From: Melioribacteraceae bacterium | GTDB lineage: Bacteria; Bacteroidota; Ignavibacteria; Ignavibacteriales; Melioribacteraceae | DNA: 33,372 bases | Assembly (NCBI GenBank): GCA_016342755.1 | Contig: JAEINS010000037.1 | Coordinates: 1-33,372 of the forward strand | Reading direction: 5' to 3' | Shown: one piece after another, positions 1 through 5,570 of the stretch | Numbering within the stretch: the stretch's first letter is position 1 | Layout: every line of letters starts with the position of its first letter | The notes under the pieces: generated by a model | Databases searched by the model: none | What the model saw: only the letters and a program-made list of their open reading frames with translations | Told to the model about the DNA's origin: nothing | Made by a program: the position numbers and the translations under genes

Positions 1-6
1 TTTCAT
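1..6 (-). CDS. start of an unidentified gene running off the left edge
   Basis: Only the first two codons (Met-Lys) are inside the window. The support is a good ribosome binding site on the minus strand, AGGAGC followed by six bases and then ATG, one of the clearer Shine-Dalgarno sites in the window. It lies 49 bases downstream of the stop of the 44-codon ORF on the same strand, so the two could be co-transcribed. The product cannot be identified. Confidence 0.35.
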
Positions 7-55
7 CTTTTTGCTCCTATATTTTTTTCTCTAATATAGTTGCTTTTATTCGTGT

Positions 56-190
56 CTACAAATTGTGGGGAAGTTTAAATGTTAGAAAATCTCTGTCAGC
101 ACCATATAAAGGTCCAAAAGGTCTAATTAACCCTTCGGCAGCTTTTACCATCTTCAATGGTTTATTTGCATAATATTCTTCTTTAGTCAT
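56..190 (-). CDS. hypothetical 44-residue protein
   Basis: This is an ATG-to-stop ORF of 44 codons beginning MTKEEYYANK and ending FKLPHNL. Its composition is protein-like (mixed charged and aromatic residues, a Phe-Gly-Pro-Leu-Tyr-Gly stretch) rather than the low-complexity Lys/Asn/Ile typical of chance ORFs in this AT-rich DNA. There is no clear Shine-Dalgarno site. It is transcribed away from the truncated recombinase at 311 and lies beyond the nested inverted repeat at 229-291, where the first cassette gene of an integron would sit. I do not recognise the family. It could be a genuine small gene or a remnant of a longer one. Confidence 0.4.
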   Translation of the reverse strand: MTKEEYYANKPLKMVKAAEGLIRPFGPLYGADRDFLTFKLPHNL

Positions 191-228
191 ATCTTTTTAT
201 TTAGTTTGTTTCTTTTTACAATGAACGC

Positions 229-291
229 TAACATCTCAATACACGCATTGCGTGTATCAGGACTATATGTTATATTATTGTTCCTATAACA
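229..291. repeat. nested inverted repeats, attachment-site or operator-like
   Basis: A perfect 9-bp inverted repeat (ATACACGCA / TGCGTGTAT, one central base) spans 239-257. It is enclosed by a second pair, TAACAT at 229-234 and ATGTTA at 267-272, with unequal spacers of 4 and 9 bases. The right arm overlaps TGTTATA (268-274), which also pairs with TATAACA at 285-291. The block sits between the truncated recombinase start (311) and divergent ORFs. Paired AAC/GTT boundaries around an imperfect palindrome are a general feature of integron attC sites, but the consensus RYYYAAC/GTTRRRY is not matched exactly. An operator or terminator hairpin is an alternative. Confidence 0.45.
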
Positions 292-310
292 CGAATATAA
301 AAAAGCATAT

Positions 311-487
311 ATGAAGAAACAAGATATAATAGAGAGTTTTAACAAAAAACTAGTTATAGAAAATTACTCTGATCAAACTATAAAAAATTATCTTTCTGCA
401 TTAAAACTTTTTCTCGAATGGAAGTTGCTATCAATTTTATTTAATATTAAAAACTATATATCCGACTGCCGAACCTTTTTATTATGA
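311..487 (+). pseudogene. truncated tyrosine recombinase, N-terminal core-binding domain only
   Basis: The ATG at 311 opens a 58-codon frame. Its first 37 residues look like the SAM-like core-binding domain of XerC/D and IntI-type recombinases: a helix of mixed charge, then NYSDQTIKNYLSALKLFLEW, the usual signature in which a Tyr/Ser-x-x-Thr turn leads into the Leu/Phe-rich second helix. After Trp37 the similarity stops and the frame ends within 21 codons. The catalytic domain (Arg, His-x-x-Arg, Tyr) is absent, so the protein cannot be active. The breakpoint is near 422-450, where a different reading frame picks up an unrelated coding remnant. The family call rests on motif recognition only. 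Confidence 0.55.
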
Positions 488-674
488 CAAACATATAATA
501 ACAAAAATAGATGATAACTTTTATGACATAACAGGGAACGTGAGCGGACAAAATTATAAAAAGTATGAAGGCGAATTTAATTTACATAACACAAAATATA
601 TCTTGTGGGATGCTGCGATAGAATGTCCTTATTGCGATGAAATATTTTGCTATGCAGAATTGAAGTCATCCTAA
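441..674 (+). pseudogene. 3' fragment of an unidentified gene (CPYCDEIFC motif)
   Basis: A plus-strand frame without a start codon runs into a TAA at 672-674. From about Pro at 462 it reads as plausible protein (PTAEPFYYDKHIITKIDD, and later a Cys-Pro-Tyr-Cys-Asp-Glu-Ile-Phe-Cys cluster near the C-terminus). The Cys-x-x-Cys-x4-Cys cluster could bind metal, but no partner site is visible. There is no in-frame ATG, so the 5' part appears lost. The fragment abuts the truncated recombinase in another frame, which suggests a deletion junction around 422-450. It could instead be a short gene using a non-ATG start. The family is not recognised. Confidence 0.35.
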
Positions 675-1068
675 AGGATCAAGCGGAAACTGCCAATAGT
701 CCGGTTTGATTTCTCAATACTGAATGGCTTAACTTATCCGTACAGATATTTTTTTTCACTCAGTCGATGATCACAAAAATTGATAAAGAAGAAACTCAAT
801 TTTTCTGCCATCGACTTCGTTTCTTTCTTCCCCTTTTCCAGTTCCAGAATAATTTCATGTGATCTTTTAAAAATTTTTTAATTCAAAATCATGTGAACTT
901 TCATGTGATCTTTAATTTTTTAAGTTTTTCTAAATTAAAAAAACATTTCTAAAACACATAAACCATTGTATTAAAAGACTTTATGTTGACATTAAATTTA
1001 ACAGTTTCTGAAGACTGTAAATGTGCCAAATGTACTGCATAGTTAATTTTTAGATAAAAATTTTTACT
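675..1068. other. gene-poor, AT-rich stretch with no supported gene
   Basis: No ORF here has convincing coding character. On the minus strand a frame covering about 744-866 reads like degraded protein (Leu-Glu-Leu-Glu-Lys-Gly, later Leu-Ser-Glu-Lys-Lys-Tyr-Leu-Tyr-Gly, then a stop) and may be a remnant. On the plus strand a 19-codon ORF at 983-1042 ends in Cys-Lys-Cys-Ala-Lys-Cys-Thr-Ala just before a terminator. Three copies of a short repeat lie at 855-913. The stretch is most simply decayed accessory DNA continuing from the recombinase remnant. Confidence 0.5.
855..913. repeat. three copies of a 13-bp direct repeat
   Basis: TCATGTGATCTTT occurs at 855-867 and 901-913, with a one-mismatch copy (TCATGTGAACTTT) at 889-901. 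The last two are adjacent and share one base, and the first is 34 bases from the second. The copies lie in otherwise non-coding DNA. They could be protein-binding iterons or simply slippage products; no function can be assigned. Confidence 0.45.
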
Positions 1069-1107
1069 AACCTCTGATTTTTTAATATTTCAGAGGTTTT
1101 TTTTATT
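1069..1107 (+). terminator. rho-independent terminator upstream of the SDR gene
   Basis: A 9-bp perfect stem (AACCTCTGA at 1069-1077, TCAGAGGTT at 1090-1098) closes a 12-base AT-rich loop and is followed by a run of T on the plus strand. It terminates transcription entering from the left before the SDR start at 1143. The only upstream plus-strand candidates are the decayed fragments and a 19-codon ORF ending at 1042. Confidence 0.6.
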
Positions 1108-1142
1108 TTGCCCACTCACAAAAAATTATTGGTATAAAAAAC

Positions 1143-1811
1143 ATGAAAACAATTGTAATTACCGGTGTAACTAAAGGAATAGGAAATGCTTTAACAAAAA
1201 GATTCATTAAACTTGGTTATACTGTAATTGGCTGCGGAAGATCTGAAGAGAATATAAACGGACTTAACTCAGACTTCCCTTCTCCTCATTCTTTTACAAC
1301 TCTTAATATAACCTGCGCAGAAGAGGTAAAAACCTGGGCAGAGTTAATCCTTTCTAAATATGGGACTCCGGATTTACTGATAAACAACGCCACAATAATT
1401 AACAGAAAGGCTCCTCTTTGGGAAATATCGGATAAAGAATTTTCTGATATTGTGGATATAAATATTAAAGGTACAGCCAATACAATAAGATATTTTGTCC
1501 CTGAAATGGTTAAAAAGAATAAAGGTATAATAGTTAATTTAAGCTCAGGATGGGGACGTTCTACTTCACCCGGAGTTTCACCCTATTGTGCTACAAAATA
1601 TGCTGTAGAAGGTCTTACAAAAGCATTAGCACAGGAATTACCAAATAATATGGCAGCAATTCCATTTAGCCCGGGAATGGTAAATACAGATATGCTGCAA
1701 AGCTGGTGGGGAAAAAGCGCGGATAATCAAATTGATCCGGATTTATGGGCAATAGAAGCTTGTGATAAAATTTTGGGATTTTCCAGATCGGATAATGGTA
1801 TGTCACTTTAA
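1143..1811 (+). CDS. short-chain dehydrogenase/reductase (SDR)
   Basis: This is a cytosolic NAD(P)-dependent oxidoreductase of the classical SDR family, 222 residues, slightly short for the usual ~240-250. Visible motifs are the cofactor glycine motif TGVTKGIG (residues 7-14), the NNA strand motif (81-83), the catalytic Ser region LSSG (133-136), the active-site Tyr148-x-x-x-Lys152, and the SPGMVNTD turn after the active site (176-183). The basic residue in CGRS (31-34) after beta-2 suggests NADP preference, which is inference. The substrate cannot be deduced. No Shine-Dalgarno site is evident before the ATG, and the gene stands alone behind a terminator at 1069-1107. The C-terminus ends at NGMSL, a little earlier than related proteins that continue a few residues, so it is probably complete. 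Confidence 0.85.
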   Translation: MKTIVITGVTKGIGNALTKRFIKLGYTVIGCGRSEENINGLNSDFPSPHSFTTLNITCAEEVKTWAELILSKYGTPDLLINNATIINRKAPLWEISDKEFSDIVDINIKGTANTIRYFVPEMVKKNKGIIVNLSSGWGRSTSPGVSPYCATKYAVEGLTKALAQELPNNMAAIPFSPGMVNTDMLQSWWGKSADNQIDPDLWAIEACDKILGFSRSDNGMSL

Positions 1812-1821
1812 TTTTTAAAGA

Positions 1822-1880
1822 AAAAAAGGCCCGACTAGAAAAAAGTGGAGGGTGGTCACTTAAATTCAATTGCCGGGCAC
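1822..1880 (-). terminator. compound hairpin terminator of the small membrane protein gene
   Basis: Read on the minus strand, GCCCG (1878-1874) pairs with CGGGC (1833-1829) and is followed by seven T (1827-1821). Inside it AAGTG (1861-1857) pairs with CACTT (1847-1843), itself followed by a short T run. This nested structure lies 28 bases beyond the stop of the 60-residue ORF at 1908-2090 and supports transcription of that ORF on the minus strand. It may also limit antisense read-through into the SDR gene. The stems are only 5 bp each, so strength is uncertain. Confidence 0.45.
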
Positions 1881-1907
1881 CAGCCTAGAAAAAGGGGTCT
1901 AATCTAT

Positions 1908-2090
1908 TTAGTTATGTATATGCAAATCTTTGTTAAGTTTGTTATTAACGAAATCTTCATTAGCTAAAATTTCAGCCATTTTTTCGTCACCAGTTTTTGA
2001 TGCAACTAAGAATGAAAATATGAATAATGTGAATAATGCCGATCCGAAAACTAATGCTAAAAGCAGCGGGAATGATAATGTGACTTCCAT
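1908..2090 (-). CDS. 60-residue single-TM membrane protein under a sigma-54-like promoter
   Basis: Residues 4-30 form one strongly hydrophobic helix (LSFPLLLALVFGSALFTLFI, then FSFLVA). A hydrophilic tail of about 30 residues follows, starting KTGDEKMAEILANEDF and ending His-Ile-His-Asn. The ATG is well placed 5 bases after AGGTG. A -24/-12 promoter signature lies 33 bases upstream of the start codon (2123-2142) and a terminator-like structure follows the stop, so this looks like a monocistronic gene. An antisense ORF of similar size exists but has none of these signals. The neighbouring kinase and NtrC-type regulator on the same strand are its likely regulators. I do not recognise the family; a small regulatory or stress membrane protein is a guess. 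Confidence 0.6.
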   Translation of the reverse strand: MEVTLSFPLLLALVFGSALFTLFIFSFLVASKTGDEKMAEILANEDFVNNKLNKDLHIHN

Positions 2091-2122
2091 GTTTACACCT
2101 TTAATTATTTAACTGCCCATTA

Positions 2123-2142
2123 GGTACAATTGAGGTGCCAAA
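2123..2142 (-). promoter_or_regulatory. sigma-54 (-24/-12) promoter candidate
   Basis: On the minus strand the sequence is TTTGGCACCTCAATTGTACC. It matches the sigma-54 consensus TTGGCAC-N5-TTGC(A/T) except that the -12 C is T. The two invariant blocks are correctly spaced: GG at 2139-2138 (-25/-24) and G at 2127 (-13). The predicted start site is near 2114, giving a leader of about 24 bases with AGGTG before the ATG at 2090. The nearby response regulator carries the GAFTGA loop required to activate sigma-54 polymerase. Confidence 0.55.
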
Positions 2143-2206
2143 CAACATAATCCCTTAACTCTTTGTTTTATTAGAACTTACAAAACCCTTTGGAATTTGA
2201 ACCCTT

Positions 2207-2237
2207 GTTAAATAATTTAACGTAAATTTATATTTAC
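2207..2237. promoter_or_regulatory. two adjacent AT-rich dyads, possible activator sites
   Basis: GTTAAATAATTTAAC (2207-2221) is a 15-bp odd-centred palindrome, and GTAAATTTATATTTAC (2222-2237) follows directly with 6-bp arms around a 4-base spacer. They lie about 70-100 bp upstream of the -24 element, the usual distance for enhancer sites of NtrC-type activators. The regulator gene at 2317-3744 ends just upstream. AT-rich dyads arise by chance in this DNA, so the assignment is tentative. Confidence 0.35.
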
Positions 2238-2315
2238 AAAAAAAAGCCCCTCTTTTATTAAAAACGGACTTTTAAATACTGTAATTTATTAACAGTGTAA
2301 AATTTTTAACAGGGG
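2238..2315 (-). terminator. possible terminator after the response regulator gene
   Basis: Directly after the regulator stop, the minus strand has ACCCCT (2316-2311), whose CCCCT pairs with AGGGG (2251-2247), and then a run of eight T (2245-2238). The 59-base interior holds a smaller ACTGT/ACAGT hairpin (2296-2278). A local AAAAG/CTTTT hairpin with an AGGGG loop (2256-2242) abuts the T run and could act alone. The structure would separate the two-component operon from the small gene's own promoter. Confidence 0.4.
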
Positions 2316-2316
2316 T

Positions 2317-3744
2317 TTATTCTTGTTCTTCTTCACTTTGTTTTAAGTATTTCATTAAAGTCTGGCGGGTTATACCTAAAATCTGCCCGGAAATTGATTG
2401 ATTATTATTGGTTCTGCTCATCGCTTCTTTAATTAATAATAAAGTGATCTGTTTTATTGTAGGAAGATTCTCCCATCCGGAAACTGAAATAGATTCTTTT
2501 TTGCTCTGCGGAATTATAACCGGTTCTGAACCGCTTCCGTTTTCTTTAAGATACTCACGGAAAATTCTCATATTAAGCATTTTTGATTTATGATTTGCAA
2601 CTGCGTCAAACACAACAGCTTTAAGCTCGCGCAAATTGCCCGGAAACTGATATGTTGAAAGAAGCATAGTTAATTCTTCCGGCGGAGTCGGTTTTTTCTT
2701 ATTCATATCATCCGCGGCAAGCTGTAGAAAATGATCGAGCAAAAGTGGAAGATCATCAAATCTGTCCCTTAACGGCGGAATTTTTATCTGGTGTGAACTT
2801 AGTCTAAAATAAAGATCACTCCTAAACTCATCCGATTTACTTAATTCCTTCAAATTTTTATTTGTAGCAACAACAACTCGTGTATCAGTATGTTTTGGTA
2901 TATCGGCACCAAGCGGAAAATATTCTCTAGCCTCAATTAAACGAAGCAGTTTAACCTGGAATTCCGGTTTTAAATCTCCAATCTCATCTAAGAAAATTGT
3001 ACCTCCGGCGGCTTTTTCAATCAATCCTTCCCTGTCACCTTCGGCACCCGTAAACGCGCCTTTTTTATGTCCAAACAAAGTATCGGAAAACATGTTTTCA
3101 TCCAGACCCGCAATATTAAGAGCAACAAATTTTCCTTTGCGCCCGCTGCTTTTATGAATTGCTTCAGCAAAAAGTTCTTTTCCCACGCCCGTTTCACCAG
3201 TTATCAATAAAGCCTGGGATGATTTTGAAACTGCTTCAATATACTGAAATATTGATAACATCTTTTTATTCTGGGTTACTATTTTTTTAAAATCTTCCGG
3301 TTTATCTAAAGAATCACCAAACAAATGTTCTTTTAATGAATTGACTTCACTTTTAAGATCTCTAAAATCGATTGCCCTTAAAACAGTAGTTATAAGTCTA
3401 TGATCATCAACAGGCTTAACAATATAATCGTAAGCTGTTGATTTTATACATCTCACGGTAGTTTCAACTTCATTAACTCCGGTTACCATTATTACAGGTA
3501 CTTCGGGATATTTATCTACAATTGATTCCAGAATTTCTTCTCCGGAAACATGTGGCATATTTATATCTGTAAGAACTATTCCAATTTGCTGCGTTGCCAG
3601 ATATTCCATTACATCGCGACTATCATTGCACAAAATTATATTTGTTATACCTTCGGCATTTAAAACCATTTCAAGACTGTCTAATGCAATCTGTTCATCA
3701 TCAACAATTAAAATTGGTAATCTCGGATATAATGCTTCAGTCAT
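2317..3744 (-). CDS. NtrC-family sigma-54 response regulator (REC-AAA+-Fis HTH)
   Basis: This is a 475-residue transcriptional activator with the full NtrC architecture. The receiver domain (about 9-128) has the acidic pair Asp15-Asp16, phospho-acceptor Asp60 (TDINMP), Thr88 and Lys110. The AAA+ domain (about 155-390) has Walker A GETGVGKE (183-190), the sigma-54 contact loop GAFTGA (229-234), Walker B TIFLDEIG (249-256), the arginine-finger region FRSDLYFRL (307-315) and sensor II FPGNLREL (367-374). The C-terminus (about 430-470) is a Fis-type helix-turn-helix. Phosphorylation by the kinase encoded 7 bases upstream should drive ATP-dependent open-complex formation at -24/-12 promoters. The nearest such candidate is at 2123-2142. 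Its ATG lacks a strong ribosome site and probably relies on coupling with the kinase gene. Confidence 0.95.
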   Translation of the reverse strand: MTEALYPRLPILIVDDEQIALDSLEMVLNAEGITNIILCNDSRDVMEYLATQQIGIVLTDINMPHVSGEEILESIVDKYPEVPVIMVTGVNEVETTVRCIKSTAYDYIVKPVDDHRLITTVLRAIDFRDLKSEVNSLKEHLFGDSLDKPEDFKKIVTQNKKMLSIFQYIEAVSKSSQALLITGETGVGKELFAEAIHKSSGRKGKFVALNIAGLDENMFSDTLFGHKKGAFTGAEGDREGLIEKAAGGTIFLDEIGDLKPEFQVKLLRLIEAREYFPLGADIPKHTDTRVVVATNKNLKELSKSDEFRSDLYFRLSSHQIKIPPLRDRFDDLPLLLDHFLQLAADDMNKKKPTPPEELTMLLSTYQFPGNLRELKAVVFDAVANHKSKMLNMRIFREYLKENGSGSEPVIIPQSKKESISVSGWENLPTIKQITLLLIKEAMSRTNNNQSISGQILGITRQTLMKYLKQSEEEQE

Positions 3745-3751
3745 AAATAAC

Positions 3752-5305
3752 TCACTTCATTTGTTTTATTGGTAAAATAATTTCGGCAGTTGTTCCTTCA
3801 TTTTCAATTGAAGAAAAGTTTAGTTTTCCGCCAAGGTCTTCTATAATTTTACTTGATACTGATAATCCTAATCCGGTTCCGCCAATTCCCCTTTTTGTTG
3901 TAAAAAACGGATCGGTTATATGAGGCAGATCATCTTTCTTAATTCCAACACCTTCGTCCCTGACTGTTATTTTTATAATTTTATCTGTATCATTATAATC
4001 GGTTGAGATGAAAATCCCTTTTTCATTGTTTGGCAGAGCCTGGCAGGCATTTGTTATAAAGTTAATAACTATCTGTTCTAAATATTGATAATTACCTATT
4101 GTTGTTGGAATATTTTCGTAGAGGTTTAATTCAAAATTCTTAGTACTCTTTCTAATAAGATTATTGATTAAGTTAACTGATGAATTTACAACGCTGTTAA
4201 CGTTAACCGGTTCAAAAATTTGATCAACATTTTTACGCGAAAATCTTTTTAGATCGTCAACAATTCTGTTAATTCGTCTCGATCCTTCCAAAATATTTTC
4301 AACCATCATAGGAAATTTTTCCTGGAACTTAGGATAATTCATTCCAATAACTTTAAATCCTTCATCACCTTCTAAAGCTTCGTCTAATATTGGCTTAATT
4401 CCACGCCATGCCTTATGGAGCATTGGAGCATTAAGCATAATAAAGTTATTCGGATTATTTATTTCGTGCGCAACACCCGAAACTAAAGTTCCAAGTGCAA
4501 CCATTTTATCGGCCTGAATTAACTGTTCCTGCTGAAGCATAGCCTGTTCTTCAGCTTTTTTACGCGAAGTAATATCCTGCTTTACACAAATTAAAAAACT
4601 TACATCTTTGCTTTTATAGTAAACCGGAGTAATTGTCTGTTCTTCAAAATAGGTAGTTCCGTCTTTTTTCTTATTGATCATTTCACCCTGCCAGACATTA
4701 CCTCTAAGAACAGTTCGCTGCATTTCGTCAAAAAAATCTTCATCGTGAAAACCGGAGTTCAGAAGATCGATGTTCTTATATATCATTTCTTCATGACTGT
4801 AACCGGTTAGCTTTGTAAAAGCCGGATTAACCCAGATTACATCGCCATTTGTATTTGTTATAACAATTGCGTTAGCTGTTGCCTGCAAAGCTTCTTTTTG
4901 CAGAAGTACAATTTCCTCAGAAACCCAGCGGTCTGTAATATCTTTATCATAAGCAATTATAGCAATTAGAGAGCCGTCCTTAAATATCGGAATTTCTTTT
5001 CGTCTTAATTCTACAACTTCATTATCACCGTTAAAAATCTGAATCTCGCTTGTAACAACTTCATTTTTCTTTAGTTTTATTATTGTTTTCCCAATATCAT
5101 ATCCAAAACTTGAATAAACAAAATCCGGTATTTTTTTCCCTGTTATTTCATCTTCTTCAAGTTTATACAACTCTTTACAGGCAAAATTTACATTTACAAT
5201 AACTCCGTCTTCATTTAAAACTGATATACTTTCATTTGAGTTTTCAAATAAAATCCAGAATTCCTGACTAAAGATTTCGCTAATTTTATCAATTTTTTTA
5301 TTCAA
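3752..5305 (-). CDS. cytoplasmic PAS-PAS sensor histidine kinase
   Basis: The 517-residue protein has no membrane segment or signal peptide, so it senses a cytoplasmic cue. PAS domains occupy about 15-125 and 135-248. The second contains the typical DVIWVNPAFTKLTGYS strand-helix and ends in a PAC-like ITSRKKAEE linker. A HisKA-type dimerisation region has His280 in VAHEINNPNN, followed by a ~50-residue insert before the second helix. The HATPase domain (about 400-515) has the N box around NFITNA (415-420), G1 DEGVGI (450-455), FFTTK (467-471) and G2 GGTGLGLS (475-482). The HEINNPNN H-box is typical of kinases paired with NtrC-like regulators. The start is TTG with GGAG 11 bases upstream; no in-frame ATG exists before residue 174. 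The 7-base gap to the regulator gene marks an operon. Confidence 0.93.
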   Translation of the reverse strand: MNKKIDKISEIFSQEFWILFENSNESISVLNEDGVIVNVNFACKELYKLEEDEITGKKIPDFVYSSFGYDIGKTIIKLKKNEVVTSEIQIFNGDNEVVELRRKEIPIFKDGSLIAIIAYDKDITDRWVSEEIVLLQKEALQATANAIVITNTNGDVIWVNPAFTKLTGYSHEEMIYKNIDLLNSGFHDEDFFDEMQRTVLRGNVWQGEMINKKKDGTTYFEEQTITPVYYKSKDVSFLICVKQDITSRKKAEEQAMLQQEQLIQADKMVALGTLVSGVAHEINNPNNFIMLNAPMLHKAWRGIKPILDEALEGDEGFKVIGMNYPKFQEKFPMMVENILEGSRRINRIVDDLKRFSRKNVDQIFEPVNVNSVVNSSVNLINNLIRKSTKNFELNLYENIPTTIGNYQYLEQIVINFITNACQALPNNEKGIFISTDYNDTDKIIKITVRDEGVGIKKDDLPHITDPFFTTKRGIGGTGLGLSVSSKIIEDLGGKLNFSSIENEGTTAEIILPIKQMK

Positions 5306-5375
5306 TTGACAATATTCTCCAGAGTGTTTTCAATTTTATAGTTAATAATATTGCTTCTCAATAATATGGATGGTC

Positions 5376-5391
5376 AAATAAACGTTTATTT
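5376..5391. promoter_or_regulatory. 16-bp perfect palindrome in a divergent intergenic region
   Basis: AAATAAACGTTTATTT is a perfect 16-bp palindrome in the 265-bp gap between the histidine kinase start (5305) and recD2 start (5571). It lies 71 bp from the kinase and 180 bp from recD2. The position suits an operator acting on the kinase promoter. There is no other recognisable signal in this gap apart from a weak GCTCA/TGAGC pair in the recD2 leader (5516-5542). Confidence 0.35.
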
Positions 5392-5570
5392 AATTCTAAA
5401 TGCATTATCGGAAAAAAAATAAAAAGATTAAGCTTTATATTCATTTCATTAAGATTTAATTTTAGCATTGTTATATTAGTCATTTGTTAACTTAATTAGT
5501 TACACATCAAAATCCGCTCAGCCTTACAGTTAAAAATTGAGCTGAAAGTAAAGCGGGATCAAGGAAAAAT

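Noticed and set aside
229-291. Firm call of an integron attC site
   Set aside because: The paired AAC/GTT geometry is suggestive, but RYYYAAC and GTTRRRY consensus cores are not matched exactly and only one copy is visible, so it is reported only as a repeat and a hypothesis.
744-866. Minus-strand ORF-like fragment (LELEKGKKETKSMAEK and following)
   Set aside because: It is short, lacks a supported start, ends in a stop without known domains, and matches no family I recognise; it is mentioned only as a possible remnant.
1930-2112. A 60-codon plus-strand ORF antisense to the small membrane protein gene
   Set aside because: It has no ribosome site or promoter, and its composition is the complement of the TM-encoding strand. 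The minus-strand frame has a ribosome site, a sigma-54-like promoter, a TM helix and a terminator-like structure.
2180-2215. GGTTCAAATTCC on the minus strand, resembling a tRNA T-loop
   Set aside because: The flanking bases give only three pairs of the five needed for a T-stem, and no acceptor, D or anticodon arms can be built around it.
5516-5542. GCTCA/TGAGC pair in the recD2 leader as a regulatory hairpin
   Set aside because: A five-base stem with a 17-base loop is too weak to separate from chance.
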